A DNA stretch of 38,434 nt from a virus. Position 1 is the first letter of the stretch. Each line of letters starts with the position of its first letter. Location of the stretch: the IMG/VR virus record IMGVR_UViG_3300042514_001698, positions 1 through 38,434 of that record; one strand, written 5' to 3'. Below are positions 13,260-21,704 of this stretch, piece by piece. The notes beneath the pieces are model-generated. The model made no database searches and was not told where the DNA came from. It was given only the letters and a program-made list of their open reading frames with translations. The position numbers and the translations under genes were made by a program.

Positions 13260-14927
13260 ATGACCGGAGAGGACATCCTAAAGACCCGGGACGCACTCAA
13301 GGCCCAGCGCAACCCGCTGGAAGGCCACTGGGACGAGCTCAGTGAGCTCTTCATGCCGTTCCGCCTCATGGACGTCAACGGCCTCCCGGACATCCTCTCT
13401 GCCGAGCAGTCATTCGATTCCACCCCAAAGCGCGCCGCCCTCATCCTCGCCAACGGCCTCGCCTCACTCGTCACCCCGCGGGAGGAAATTTGGTTCGAGT
13501 TCCAGCCGCCCAAGGCCCTCCGCGCCGATGACGACGCCGTCCGCTTCTACCGCACCGCCTCGGAAACCGCCCGGGAAGCGATCGAGGCATCCAACTTCTA
13601 CGAGGAAATCCAAGAGAGCTACATCGAGAGCCCCGTCTACGGCACCACCGCCCTCTTCTGCGGAGACCTTGACGGCGCCGGCGAGCTCTACTTCCGCCAC
13701 CAACCCATCAAGACCTACCTCATTGGAGAGGACGCCAAGGGAAAGGTCAATTGCATCTACCGGGACCTTAGCCTCACCGCTGACCAAGCCGCCGAGGAGT
13801 TCGGCCGGGACAAACTCCCACCGGAGATTGCCAACAAACTCGGCACCGCCACCGCAAAAACCGAGCGATTCGCATTCGTCCACGCCGTCCACAAGCGCGA
13901 CGAGGAACCCGCCGAGGACGCCCCGGAGAGCGCCAAGAAGCCCTTCCGCTCCTGCGTCGTCTATGAGAAGGGCAAGACGATCGTCCAGGACGAAGGCTTC
14001 GATGAGTTCCCATTCGCCGTCCACCGCTACCGCCGCTTCGGCCGATGCGTCTGGGGATTCGGCCCCGGATCCGTCGCCAAGGGAGACTCCCGCCAGCTCA
14101 ACTTCCTCAACGAGCTCGCCGACGCCGCCGCCGAGAAAGCCGTATTCCCCCCCATGGTTGCCCCCAACAACCTCGAGGGAGAAGTCGGCCAAGGCGCGCT
14201 AGAAATCACCTACGTTGACCCCAGCGACCCCAACTCCGCCGTCCTCCTCCGGGAGCTCACCCCCACCGGTCGCTATGACGTCGCCAAAGACCGCATGCAA
14301 GACAAGCGCCAGCAGGTCGAGCAAGCCTTCCACGTCGACCTCTTCCAACTCTTCGCCGCCCGCGCCATGGAGCGCCAGCCGATGACCGCCACGGAGGCCA
14401 ACCTCGTCGCCGGGGAGAAGCTCACCCAGTTTTCCCCCGTCTTCGGCCGCCTCGTCTCGGAGATGCTGGACCCCATCCTTGCCCGCGTCTTTGGCGTTCT
14501 CCTCCGCGCCGGCAGCTTCGGCAACCCGCCCGCCAGCGTCACCCGCGTCCTCAATGGCAAGTCCACCGGCGTCGCCCTCCCGGCCATCCTCTACAAGAAC
14601 CGCATCATGCTCGCCATGCAGGCCCGCCAGAATGGCAGCCTGGTGGACTTCATGAACCTCGCCACCCCCATCCTCCAGGTCTACCCGGAAGCCGCGGACA
14701 CCCTCGTCTTCTCCACCGTCCTCCGGGACATCGCCCGCAACGCCGGCCTCCCGGAAGGATGGATCCGCGCCAAGAAAGAGGTCGAGGCCATGGCCGCATC
14801 CCGCGCAGACGCCGCCGCCTCACAGCAGGAGCTCGCCGCCGCGGATACCGCCGCCGGCGTCGCCCAGAAACTCAGCAGCGCCAACCCAGCCGTCGTCAAC
14901 AACCTAACCGGCGCCGTCATGCAATGA
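13260..14927 (+). CDS. Portal (head-to-tail connector), T7 gp8-like
   Basis: A 555-residue portal protein that forms the dodecameric DNA entry channel and tail attachment point. The N-terminus (ILKTRDALKAQRNPLEGHWDELSELFMPFR) is the signature of the podoviral head-tail connector family (PF12236). Further matches are the ANGLASLVTPREEIWFEF segment, the RFGRCVWGFGPGSVAKGDSRQLNFLNELADAAAEKAVFPP region, and the C-terminal helical part with MTATEANLVAGEKLTQFSPVFGRLVSEMLDPI. The length is close to T7 gp8 (536). It follows the usual AACC-ATG leader. Next gene by ATGA overlap. Confidence 0.94.
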   Translation: MTGEDILKTRDALKAQRNPLEGHWDELSELFMPFRLMDVNGLPDILSAEQSFDSTPKRAALILANGLASLVTPREEIWFEFQPPKALRADDDAVRFYRTASETAREAIEASNFYEEIQESYIESPVYGTTALFCGDLDGAGELYFRHQPIKTYLIGEDAKGKVNCIYRDLSLTADQAAEEFGRDKLPPEIANKLGTATAKTERFAFVHAVHKRDEEPAEDAPESAKKPFRSCVVYEKGKTIVQDEGFDEFPFAVHRYRRFGRCVWGFGPGSVAKGDSRQLNFLNELADAAAEKAVFPPMVAPNNLEGEVGQGALEITYVDPSDPNSAVLLRELTPTGRYDVAKDRMQDKRQQVEQAFHVDLFQLFAARAMERQPMTATEANLVAGEKLTQFSPVFGRLVSEMLDPILARVFGVLLRAGSFGNPPASVTRVLNGKSTGVALPAILYKNRIMLAMQARQNGSLVDFMNLATPILQVYPEAADTLVFSTVLRDIARNAGLPEGWIRAKKEVEAMAASRADAAASQQELAAADTAAGVAQKLSSANPAVVNNLTGAVMQ

Positions 14928-15208
14928 GCCTCCAAGACCGCAAAGCCGCCGCCGCCATCCACGCAGACCACGCCCGCAAGGCGCAGGACCGCCTATTCCA
15001 GCAATTCGCCGCCGTCTTCTCCACGGATGACGGCCAAGCCGTCCTCGCCCACCTCGAGGCCCGCTTCGACATCAAAGGCCGCACCTTCATCGCCACCGAG
15101 ACCGGCACCCTCTGCCCGCTCCGTGCCGCCGTCCGGGATGGCGAGCGCGCCGCGGTAAACTACATCCTCACCCTCATCGAAAAAGCCAACCACCCTAACC
15201 ACCCATGA
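14924..15208 (+). CDS. Bbp19-like small structural protein
   Basis: A 94-residue protein with the pattern of the Bbp19 family named from Bordetella phage BPP-1: a helical start, then LFQQFAAVFSTDDGQAVLAHLEARFDI and a second half with GTLCPLRAAVRDGERAAVNYILTLIEKA. Members lie beside the portal in temperate podoviruses and are presumed virion or assembly proteins. Position here is the same. Both ends overlap neighbours as ATGA. Confidence 0.7.
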   Translation: MSLQDRKAAAAIHADHARKAQDRLFQQFAAVFSTDDGQAVLAHLEARFDIKGRTFIATETGTLCPLRAAVRDGERAAVNYILTLIEKANHPNHP

Positions 15209-15558
15209 GCTTCCAGAAAATCGGCAACGAGATCCACTTCGACGGCGTCAAAGTCGGCGCATTCCAAGACCCCGGCGGACACCTCCGCATGGTCCAGGGG
15301 AAAACCAACCTCCGCCCCGTCGTCCTCGCATGGCTAGAGAAACAAGGCGGGGAGCCGGTAACCGAGCCAACGGCCCCGGAACCAGAGGCCACCGCGGCAC
15401 CCACGCCACCCGCGCCCAAGTCCTCGAAGTCCATCCCCCCATGCCCGCCGATGGACCCCGCCGCCGGAGACAAGACCCCCGCCGTCATTGACTGGTGGTT
15501 CACCTACCACCCGGAAGCCGCCGCTACCAAATACCACGGCCGCAAGTTCACCCGCTAA
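15205..15558 (+). CDS. Hypothetical head-region protein, 117 aa
   Basis: Two parts are visible. Residues 1-48 are strand-rich (FQKIGNEIHFDGVKVGAFQDPGGHLRMV). A Pro/Ala/Thr-rich linker (about 50-95) follows, then a short conserved-looking end (VIDWWFTYHPEAAATKYHGRKFTR). Function not recognised. Its place between the Bbp19-like and scaffold genes suggests a head-assembly or portal-associated role. The Pro/Ala linker is like that at the start of the scaffold protein. Confidence 0.55.
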   Translation: MSFQKIGNEIHFDGVKVGAFQDPGGHLRMVQGKTNLRPVVLAWLEKQGGEPVTEPTAPEPEATAAPTPPAPKSSKSIPPCPPMDPAAGDKTPAVIDWWFTYHPEAAATKYHGRKFTR

Positions 15559-15572
15559 CCCACCGCCCCAAC

Positions 15573-15645
15573 CGCGGGGCGAAGCGGTCCAAGCGTGGAC
15601 CTCATTGCCACGCCCACGCGGGTTCAAATCCCGCCCCCGCCACCA
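15573..15645 (+). tRNA. tRNA-like gene, initiator (fMet)-type acceptor, CCA encoded
   Basis: A 73-nt element with a 3' half typical of tRNA: T stem GCGGG, loop TTCAAAT, CCCGC, acceptor strand CCCCGCC, then A and encoded CCA (15643-15645). The 5' acceptor CGCGGGG pairs at six of seven positions, leaving a C.C mismatch at position 1-72. An unpaired C1 is the hallmark of bacterial initiator tRNA, whose acceptor is also CGCGGGG. A stem GTGG/CCAC (15595-15598, 15608-15611) encloses CTCAT, so the anticodon may be CAT. However, the loop is 9 nt in the best fold, the D arm is weak, and another fold gives TCA. It may be a functional odd tRNA, a decayed one, or a tRNA mimic. Confidence 0.45.
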
Positions 15646-15671
15646 ACACCCTCACCTACCCCTAACCGACC

Positions 15672-16682
15672 ATGTCAGAACCAGCACTAGCACCAGCCGC
15701 CCCAGCCGTAGCCACCCCGGAGCCCGCAGCACCAGCGCCAGCCGCCGCAGCCGCGGCAGCGGCAGCAACCCCAACCCCGGCACCAGCCGCCCCCGCGCCA
15801 TCATCCGGCTTCCTCGCCGGCACACCACCACCGGCCGCAACGCCCCCCGCCACCCCCTCCCATTTCTTCGGGGAGCACATCCAGAAAGACGGCCAATTCG
15901 CTGAAGGCTGGACAGAAAGCCTCCGCGCCGCCGGCTTCGAGCGCCTCGCCAACACCGCCGCCACCGTCAAGGATGAGGCCGCCCTCCTCCGCCGCCTGGA
16001 TGAAACCATTGGCTTTGTTGGCAAGAAAACCACCGGCATCACCTACCCCAAGGAAGGCGCCAGTGATGCGGACATCTCCGCCTTCCGCCATGAGGCCGGC
16101 GTCCCGGACACCCCGGACGGCTACGAACTCAAGCCCGCCCAGCTCCCGGACAACGTCCAGTGGAATGATGCCGAGATGGCCGGCTATGCCGAAATCTTCC
16201 ACAAGCACCACGTCCCGAAAGCCGCGGCCCAAGAGCTCCTCGCCCGCCACCTCGAGCAAGTCTCCACCCAGGCCGGCCAGATCGGGGAGCAATTCAACGC
16301 TAAAATCTCCCAGTTCGCCCAGACCAGCGAGGCCACCTTCCAAAAAGAATGGGGAGAAAACTACGACTCCCGCCTCGAGGCCAACAAAGCCTTCACCCAA
16401 GCCCGCTTCACCCCGGAGGAGCTCGCCGACCCCGCCCTCCAGGCCGCCCTCTCTCACCCCAAAATCGTCCGCGTCATTGACGAGGCCCGCCGCGCCCTCC
16501 GGGAAGCCCCCCTCCCCGGCGTCGGCACAGAGATCACCGGCGGCAACATGAACCCGCGCCAGCAGGCCGTTGCCATCATGTCCGCCAACCCGGGATGGCG
16601 GAAAGATGCCGCCCTCAACGCCCGCGTCAATGAGCTCTACGCCCTCCAGGCCGCCCATGATAAGCGCGGCGCCAAGAAATAG
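15672..16682 (+). CDS. Scaffolding protein
   Basis: A 336-residue protein in the scaffold position (between portal and capsid, as T7 gp9). Residues 1-55 are almost pure Ala/Pro/Thr. The middle carries FFGEHIQKDGQFAEGWTESLRAAGFERLANTAATVKDEAALLRRLDETIGFVGKKT, then PDTPDGYELKPAQLPDNVQWND, a segment common to podoviral scaffold-type proteins. The C-terminal half is charged and helical (EQVSTQAGQIGEQFNAKISQFAQTSEATFQKEWGE), ending in Lys. Scaffolds shape the prohead and leave or are cleaved before packaging. A strong hairpin terminator follows the stop. Confidence 0.85.
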   Translation: MSEPALAPAAPAVATPEPAAPAPAAAAAAAAATPTPAPAAPAPSSGFLAGTPPPAATPPATPSHFFGEHIQKDGQFAEGWTESLRAAGFERLANTAATVKDEAALLRRLDETIGFVGKKTTGITYPKEGASDADISAFRHEAGVPDTPDGYELKPAQLPDNVQWNDAEMAGYAEIFHKHHVPKAAAQELLARHLEQVSTQAGQIGEQFNAKISQFAQTSEATFQKEWGENYDSRLEANKAFTQARFTPEELADPALQAALSHPKIVRVIDEARRALREAPLPGVGTEITGGNMNPRQQAVAIMSANPGWRKDAALNARVNELYALQAAHDKRGAKK

Positions 16683-16704
16683 TTTTCCCTGTGGTTAGGG
16701 GGAG

Positions 16705-16757
16705 AGCCCCGGCGCGCTGGTTCTTTCCATGGCCAGTCCGCGCCGGGGCTTAATTTT
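16705..16757 (+). terminator. Rho-independent terminator after the scaffold gene
   Basis: A perfect 12-bp GC-rich stem (AGCCCCGGCGCG at 16705-16716 with its complement at 16739-16750) has a 22-nt loop that contains a further CTGG/CCAG pair. It is followed by TAATTTTG. It would separate scaffold from capsid transcription or tune their ratio. The T run is short and interrupted, so efficiency may be partial. Confidence 0.75.
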
Positions 16758-16974
16758 GTTCCCGAGTTGGGCAATGGCACAACCGCGCCCCTTTCCCTCA
16801 TCGTGCCACCGTAGTCCCGCAGGATACTCGCCAGCAATGGCGACCCGGGAGCGGCAGACAACCACGGAGACAACTCCGTAGGCGACCCGCAGAGGCGGAC
16901 ACTCGCGCAACGCGTCAGTGATAACCCGCGGCCCAACAGCCGCACACCTCAAAACTACCAACTCAACTCCAGAT
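16751..16974 (+). promoter_or_regulatory. Structured leader upstream of the capsid gene
   Basis: This is most of the longest gene-free stretch of the window (16683-16974, 292 nt). It begins with a CCCGAGTTGGGCAAT motif (16761-16775) that recurs near two other virion genes. It contains a perfect ACGGAG-ACAA-CTCCGT hairpin (16864-16879) and two related segments starting GGCGACCCG. No open frame with phage-like codon use was seen. As the capsid is the most expressed virion protein, a promoter and a stabilising 5' leader are expected here, but no clear -35/-10 could be named. Confidence 0.5.
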
Positions 16975-17901
16975 ATGGCCTTTGATTCCATCATCCCGGA
17001 CGCCTTCCCGAACATGTATTCGGACGAATGGCGCCTCGGCCTCCAACAACTCGGCTCGCGTCTCGACTCCTACGTCGATACCGAGATCATCGCCGGCGAG
17101 GGCAAACGCTACTCGAAGCTCGCCCCTGTCACCGCCCGTGACATCACCACCCGCCACGGGGACACCAACCCGGATGAGGCGGACATTGAGTTCCGTTGGC
17201 TCTACGTCAACTTCAAGGACTCCGCCCACATCATCGACCGCCGTGAAGCCATGATGCTTGGCAGCATCGGCAGCCCGCACGCCAAGATCCTCCGTTTGCA
17301 GCTCGCCGCCGCGGGTCGCAACATGGACAAGACCTTGATCGACGGGATCATCGGCACCGTCCAGAGCGGCAAGACCGGCGCCACCCCGATCACTCTCCCG
17401 AGTGACCAGGCCATCCCGGTCAACTTCAAGCACACCGGAACCCCGGCCAACAGCGGCATGACCTTCGACAAGATTGTCGAAATCTCCCGCATCTTTGGCG
17501 TCAACGAGGTCACCGGCCAAGACTTGGAAAACCAATCCGCCGGCACCATCATCATCTCGCACACCCAGATTGCTGACCTTCTCCATGACGAGAAGTTCAC
17601 CAGCGCGGACTTCAGCGAGATTCGCCGCCTCCACACTGGCCAAGTCATCAACCTGATGGGCCTCTCCATCAAGGCCGTCTCGCCGGCGCTCCTGCCATAC
17701 AACGCAGGCACCGACGTCCGCACGTGCGTCGCCTTCGCCCGCAACAGCGTGGTCTTCGGCATCGCCGAAAACCCGACCGCCTGGGTGGACGAGTTGCCGA
17801 CCAAGCTCCACAACGTCCAGCTCCGCACCGAGTGGGGTTGGGGCGCCACCCGTCTCGACGACGAGGGCGTCATCACCATCGCCTGCGACGAGTCGCCTTG
17901 A
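16975..17901 (+). CDS. Major capsid protein
   Basis: A 308-residue protein in the T7 gp10 position that forms the head shell, presumably of HK97 fold. Typical features are the start AFDSIIPDAFPNMYSDEWRLGLQQLGSRLDSYVDTEII, the segment ITTRHGDTNPDEADIEFRWLYVNFKDSAHIIDRREAMM, and LRLQLAAAGRNMDKTLIDGIIG. This resembles the 'phage capsid protein' family of BPP-1/LUZ24-like podoviruses. The late segment NSVVFGIAENPTAWVDELPTKLHNVQLRTEWGWGATRLDDEGVITIACDES is the usual capsid ending. Codons are a little more balanced than elsewhere, as for a highly expressed gene. It is flanked by terminators on both sides. Confidence 0.92.
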   Translation: MAFDSIIPDAFPNMYSDEWRLGLQQLGSRLDSYVDTEIIAGEGKRYSKLAPVTARDITTRHGDTNPDEADIEFRWLYVNFKDSAHIIDRREAMMLGSIGSPHAKILRLQLAAAGRNMDKTLIDGIIGTVQSGKTGATPITLPSDQAIPVNFKHTGTPANSGMTFDKIVEISRIFGVNEVTGQDLENQSAGTIIISHTQIADLLHDEKFTSADFSEIRRLHTGQVINLMGLSIKAVSPALLPYNAGTDVRTCVAFARNSVVFGIAENPTAWVDELPTKLHNVQLRTEWGWGATRLDDEGVITIACDESP

Positions 17902-17920
17902 TCCGCCGCTAGTTCAAACC

Positions 17921-17950
17921 GGGGCGGGGCCGCAAGGTCCCGCCCCTTTC
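17921..17950 (+). terminator. Rho-independent terminator after the capsid gene
   Basis: An 11-bp stem, GGGGCGGGGCC paired with GGTCCCGCCCC (one G.T pair), is closed by a GCAA tetraloop and followed by TTTCC. A GNRA loop and a GC-only stem make the hairpin very stable. The T run is short, so it may act as a partial terminator or an RNA 3'-end stabiliser for the capsid message. Confidence 0.8.
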
Positions 17951-17983
17951 CAAAACTTCATTCCCATCTAACGCCTCACCATT

Positions 17984-18460
17984 ATGGCCAAAACCGTTTC
18001 CTCCATCCAATTCCTCGCCATGGTCGCTGCCGCGGCCAACTTCAACGACCGCATCGACGACAACCGTCAGATCGGCGGATCCGTTCAATATGCCACGATT
18101 CAAGTCCCGATCACCGCGGACAACGAGGCCCTCGACGTCATCAACCTGATCCAACTGCCCCCTGGCGCCATCGTGCTCCCGGAGCTGTCGAAGATCATCG
18201 TTACCAACGATGCCACCTCGGGAGCCCTCACCATTGACATCGGCGACGTTGTCAACCCGGATCGCTATTGCGATGGAGCCAACTGCGCCGCCACTGGCAC
18301 CGTCGACTTCTGCGCACCGGCCTTCCCTGAAGGTCTCTTGACCCGCCACAAGGTTGACCCCGGCACCGTCACCGACATCGTCACCATGACGCTGGCCACC
18401 TTCACGGCCACCATCGAGGCCGGTGAGGTCGTCGTCGTCCTCGCCTACAAGACCCTGTAG
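17984..18460 (+). CDS. Head decoration or minor head protein (putative)
   Basis: A 158-residue strand-rich protein directly after the capsid gene: MAKTVSSIQFLAMVAAAANFNDRIDDNRQIGGSV..., then ATIQVPITADNEALDVINLIQLPPGAIVLPELSKIIVTND and VTMTLATFTATIEAGEVVVVLAYKTL. The pattern of an N-terminal helix followed by a beta-sandwich is seen in small capsid-associated proteins of podoviruses, often near the capsid. Its own strong terminators before and after suggest separate high-level expression, as expected for a decoration protein. Family not firmly identified. Confidence 0.6.
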   Translation: MAKTVSSIQFLAMVAAAANFNDRIDDNRQIGGSVQYATIQVPITADNEALDVINLIQLPPGAIVLPELSKIIVTNDATSGALTIDIGDVVNPDRYCDGANCAATGTVDFCAPAFPEGLLTRHKVDPGTVTDIVTMTLATFTATIEAGEVVVVLAYKTL

Positions 18461-18484
18461 GTCGCTGACCGCCCCGCATCACCA

Positions 18485-18528
18485 AGGGCGGGCGGGCATC
18501 TCCAGATGTTCGTCCGCCCTTTCTTTTT
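18485..18528 (+). terminator. Rho-independent terminator after the decoration-type gene
   Basis: A long hairpin: AGGGCGGGCG (18485-18494) pairs with CGTCCGCCCT (18511-18520) with one G.T pair, and an inner GCATCT/AGATGT helix continues it. TTTCTTTTT follows. This is the clearest terminator of the window, with both a long stem and a T-rich tail, and it closes the capsid/decoration unit. Confidence 0.9.
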
Positions 18529-18537
18529 CCCCTGGCC

Positions 18538-19182
18538 ATGACCACCACCACCCAGCTTGCCAACTACGCACTCGCCCACCTAGGCGAGGCGAAGATTTCC
18601 GACATCGACGACACCAACAGCAAGCCGGCCCGCGTCTGCAAGGAGTTCATCCAGCCGACCATTGACGAGGTCCTCCGCACCCACCGTTGGAATTGTGCCA
18701 CCAAGCGCGCCACCTTGAGCGCCAGCTCCACCCCGCCCACCCACGGCTACACCACCGCCTACGTCCTCCCCTCTGACTTCCTCCGCCTCCTGGAGATCAA
18801 TGGCGAGCCATGGAACGGCTCCGAGGAGTTCTTCGAGCTCGAGGCCAACCGCCGCATCCTCATCGACTCGGACGAGTGCCAAATCCGCTACATCGCCCGC
18901 ATCCCCGTCAACGAGTTTGACCCGCTCCTAACCAAGGCCGTCGCCGCCACTCTGGCCATGACGATCGTCGTCCCGCTCACCGGCAACCTCCAACTCCAAG
19001 GGCAACTCTCCATCCTCCTCCAGCGCGCCCTCAGCGCCGCCCGCCAGGTGGACGCCATCGAGGTCGGCGCCCGGGAAGGCCGCGGCCTCCGCCGGATACT
19101 GGACAACTCCCCCCTCATCCAGTCCCGCTTCACCTCCGCCTATAACATCCGCCGCCTCCTCAACCGATTCCCCCGCTGGTAA
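18538..19182 (+). CDS. Tail tubular protein A (T7 gp11-like)
   Basis: A 214-residue adaptor protein. The start TTTTQLANYALAHLGEAKISDIDDTNSKPARVCKEFIQPTIDEVLRTHRWNCATKRATLS is the family signature, as is YVLPSDFLRLLEINGE followed by strands. The helical end carries IEVGAREGRGLRRIL. Gp11 sits between portal and nozzle (T7 gp11 is 196 residues). Its stop shares one base with the start of the nozzle gene (TAATG), in the same order as in T7. Confidence 0.9.
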   Translation: MTTTTQLANYALAHLGEAKISDIDDTNSKPARVCKEFIQPTIDEVLRTHRWNCATKRATLSASSTPPTHGYTTAYVLPSDFLRLLEINGEPWNGSEEFFELEANRRILIDSDECQIRYIARIPVNEFDPLLTKAVAATLAMTIVVPLTGNLQLQGQLSILLQRALSAARQVDAIEVGAREGRGLRRILDNSPLIQSRFTSAYNIRRLLNRFPRW

Positions 19183-21704
19183 TGCCTGAGATTCTCGACC
19201 GGCGCGTTTCATTCAACGGCGGGGAGCTATCCCCGTGGACGGACCCGCGCATTGACCTGGAGAAATACCGGACCGCCTGCCGGACCATGGAGAACATCCG
19301 CCCCACCGTCTACGGCGGCGCCTTCTCCCGCCCCGGCACCGTCTTCATCGGGGAGGCCGCGGACCCGGACTTCCCCCACCGGCTTGTTGAGTTCGAGTTT
19401 TCCGTCACCACCACCTTCATCCTCGAGTTCGGCCAATACACCCTCCGCTTCTGGACCACCGGGGACACCCCCGGCCTTGTCCTCGACCCAACGGATGACC
19501 CGCTTGTCCTAGCCACCCCGTGGACCGCTGCGGAGGCGTTCGAGCTCCAATTCTCCCAGCAAAACGACGTCGTCTTCATCGTCCACCCCAGCCACGCCCC
19601 GCTCACCCTCTCCCGCTTCTCGAACAGCGATTGGCAGCTCACCCCCCTCCGCCTCCGCTGGCCCGCCACCCTGGACGAGAACCTCACCACCACCACCATC
19701 GCCATCACCGGCGCCTCCACCGCCACCCCCGGCACCCAAACCGCATGGGCCTCCGGCACCTACGCCGTGGGCGCCAAGGTCACCCACTCCGCCGTGGACT
19801 ACGTCTGCATCGCCGCGGTGGACGGCTACGTCTCCACCCTCGCCCCCGGCTCATGGTCCGGCTGGGAGACCTACTGGAGCCGCCTGGACGTCTCCCGCGC
19901 CCTTGGCATCGGCCAAGCGGTCACCCTGACCGCCTCGTCCGCCCTGTTTTCCGCCGATCACATCGGCTCCCGCTGGCTCGTCAACCACATCCGGGAGACC
20001 CCGGCCGCCGCATTCTCCATCAACACCGCCGTCAACGGGGACACCACCACCTCCCTCTTTGTCCTCGGGGAATGGTCCGCCTCCATGCGCTCAGACTCGG
20101 ACGGCTCCGGGGACTGGTCCGTCATCGTCGCCGTGGAACGCTCCTATGATCTCCTCACATGGGAGACCCGCCGCACCATCACCGGCACCAAGTCGGAGGT
20201 CCAGGCACTCCTCACCGGCACCGAGCTCGAGCCATGCTGGATACGCCTCAAGCTCCAGAGCAAGTCCGGCACCATCCCCAGCCAATACCGCGCAGAGATT
20301 GAGGCAGTCGACCCCTACCACTACGGCATCGTCCAGATCACCGCCCGCGCATCGTCCACCTCCGCCACCGCCATCCTCCTCTTCCCGGTCTCCACCACCA
20401 CCGCCACCACCCGTTGGAACGAAGCCGCGTGGAGTGATTACCGCGGTTGGCCCCGCTCCGTCGCCATCCATGAGGCCCGCCTGTTTTTCGGCGGCACCAC
20501 CCACAAGCCCCAAACCGTCTGGGGCAGCGTCATTGACGATTACTCCTCCTACCGCATCGGCGCCGACGACGACCTTGGTCTCGCCATCACTCTCGCCAGT
20601 GATGCCGCCAACGGCGTCCAGTGGCTCGTCTCCCAGGAGTCCCTTGTCATCGGCACCACCGGATCCGAATGGATCTTCGGCGCCCGCGCCAGTGACCGCA
20701 CCCTCACCGCCACCAACGCCGCGGTGAAGCGCAACACCTCGTTCGGCTCCGCCTACATTCAGGCCCGCGCCGTCCATGACGCCACCCTCTTCGTCCAGCG
20801 CAGCGCCCGCAAGGTCCGGGAGTTCGTCTACACCTTTGAGAAAGACGGCTTCTCCGCCCAGGACCTCACCATGCTCGCCGAGCACATCACCGCCGGCCGC
20901 ATCCTCCAAATCACCATCCAGCGCAACCCGGAAACCGTCCTTTGGGCTGTCACCGGCGACGGCGCCCTCATTGGCCTGACCTACGAGCGCGGACAAAATG
21001 TCGCAGGCTGGTTCCGCTTTGAGACCGATGGCGCCTTCGAGTCCATCGCCGTCGTCTCCGGCACCGGGGAGGAAGACGAAGTCTGGGTCGCCGTCAACCG
21101 CACCATCGACGGCGATACCGTCCGCTACGTTGAACGCTTCCAGCTCGACCAGATCCGCGCCCTCAAGGAAGACCGCCAGGAGGACCTCGTCTGCGTCGAC
21201 TCCGCCGTCGTCTACGATGGCGCCCCCATCACCACCATCACCGGCCTCGACCACCTCGAGGCTTGTGAGGTCTCCATCCTCGCCGATGGCGCGCCCCACC
21301 CCGCCCGCACCGTCCTCGGCGGGGAGATTGAGCTCCAGCTTGAAGCCTCCAAGGTAGCCGTCGGCCTCGCCTTCACCGCCACCATCGAGCCCACCTTCCT
21401 TGAGACCGGAGACCCCGGCAGCCTCAGCAAGGCCGGCGTCAAGCGCCTCCACCGCGTCATCGCGGAAGTCTGGAAGACCCTCGGCATGGAAGTCTCAGGG
21501 GACGCCGGCGCCACCTGGTCACGCATCGAGTTCCGCACCCCGGGCAATGACATGGACGCCGCCCCGCCCCTCTTCACCGGCATCATCGAGGAACACTTGG
21601 AAGGCTCATCCCAGCGCCAATCCACCGCCATCATCCGCCAGCGCCAACCGCTCCCCCTCAACATCATGTCCCTCACCTTCCGCTACGAGCTCAACGCCCT
21701 GTGA
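19182..21704 (+). CDS. Tail tubular protein B (T7 gp12-like nozzle)
   Basis: An 840-residue tail nozzle protein (T7 gp12 is 794). The N-terminus RRVSFNGGELSPWTDPRIDLEKYRTACRTMENIRPTVYGGAFSRPGTVFI is the well-known opening of podoviral gp12-type proteins. Later landmarks are FGGTTHKPQTVWGSVIDDYSSYRIG, SQESLVIGTTGSEWIFGA and RSARKVREFVYTFEKDGFSAQDLTMLAEHIT, all usual in the family. The inserted segment around residues 185-240 (TGASTATPGTQTAWASGTYAVGAKVTHSAVDYVCIAAVDG) resembles a carbohydrate-binding or chitin-binding-like repeat. The nozzle forms the tail tip through which DNA leaves. Confidence 0.92.
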   Translation: MPEILDRRVSFNGGELSPWTDPRIDLEKYRTACRTMENIRPTVYGGAFSRPGTVFIGEAADPDFPHRLVEFEFSVTTTFILEFGQYTLRFWTTGDTPGLVLDPTDDPLVLATPWTAAEAFELQFSQQNDVVFIVHPSHAPLTLSRFSNSDWQLTPLRLRWPATLDENLTTTTIAITGASTATPGTQTAWASGTYAVGAKVTHSAVDYVCIAAVDGYVSTLAPGSWSGWETYWSRLDVSRALGIGQAVTLTASSALFSADHIGSRWLVNHIRETPAAAFSINTAVNGDTTTSLFVLGEWSASMRSDSDGSGDWSVIVAVERSYDLLTWETRRTITGTKSEVQALLTGTELEPCWIRLKLQSKSGTIPSQYRAEIEAVDPYHYGIVQITARASSTSATAILLFPVSTTTATTRWNEAAWSDYRGWPRSVAIHEARLFFGGTTHKPQTVWGSVIDDYSSYRIGADDDLGLAITLASDAANGVQWLVSQESLVIGTTGSEWIFGARASDRTLTATNAAVKRNTSFGSAYIQARAVHDATLFVQRSARKVREFVYTFEKDGFSAQDLTMLAEHITAGRILQITIQRNPETVLWAVTGDGALIGLTYERGQNVAGWFRFETDGAFESIAVVSGTGEEDEVWVAVNRTIDGDTVRYVERFQLDQIRALKEDRQEDLVCVDSAVVYDGAPITTITGLDHLEACEVSILADGAPHPARTVLGGEIELQLEASKVAVGLAFTATIEPTFLETGDPGSLSKAGVKRLHRVIAEVWKTLGMEVSGDAGATWSRIEFRTPGNDMDAAPPLFTGIIEEHLEGSSQRQSTAIIRQRQPLPLNIMSLTFRYELNAL

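Noticed and set aside
20091-21452. Long open frame on the - strand (453 codons) opposite the tail tubular B gene
   Set aside because: It mirrors the C-ending codons of the real gene and encodes low-complexity Gly/Asp/Glu/Val sequence, a usual shadow in GC-rich DNA.
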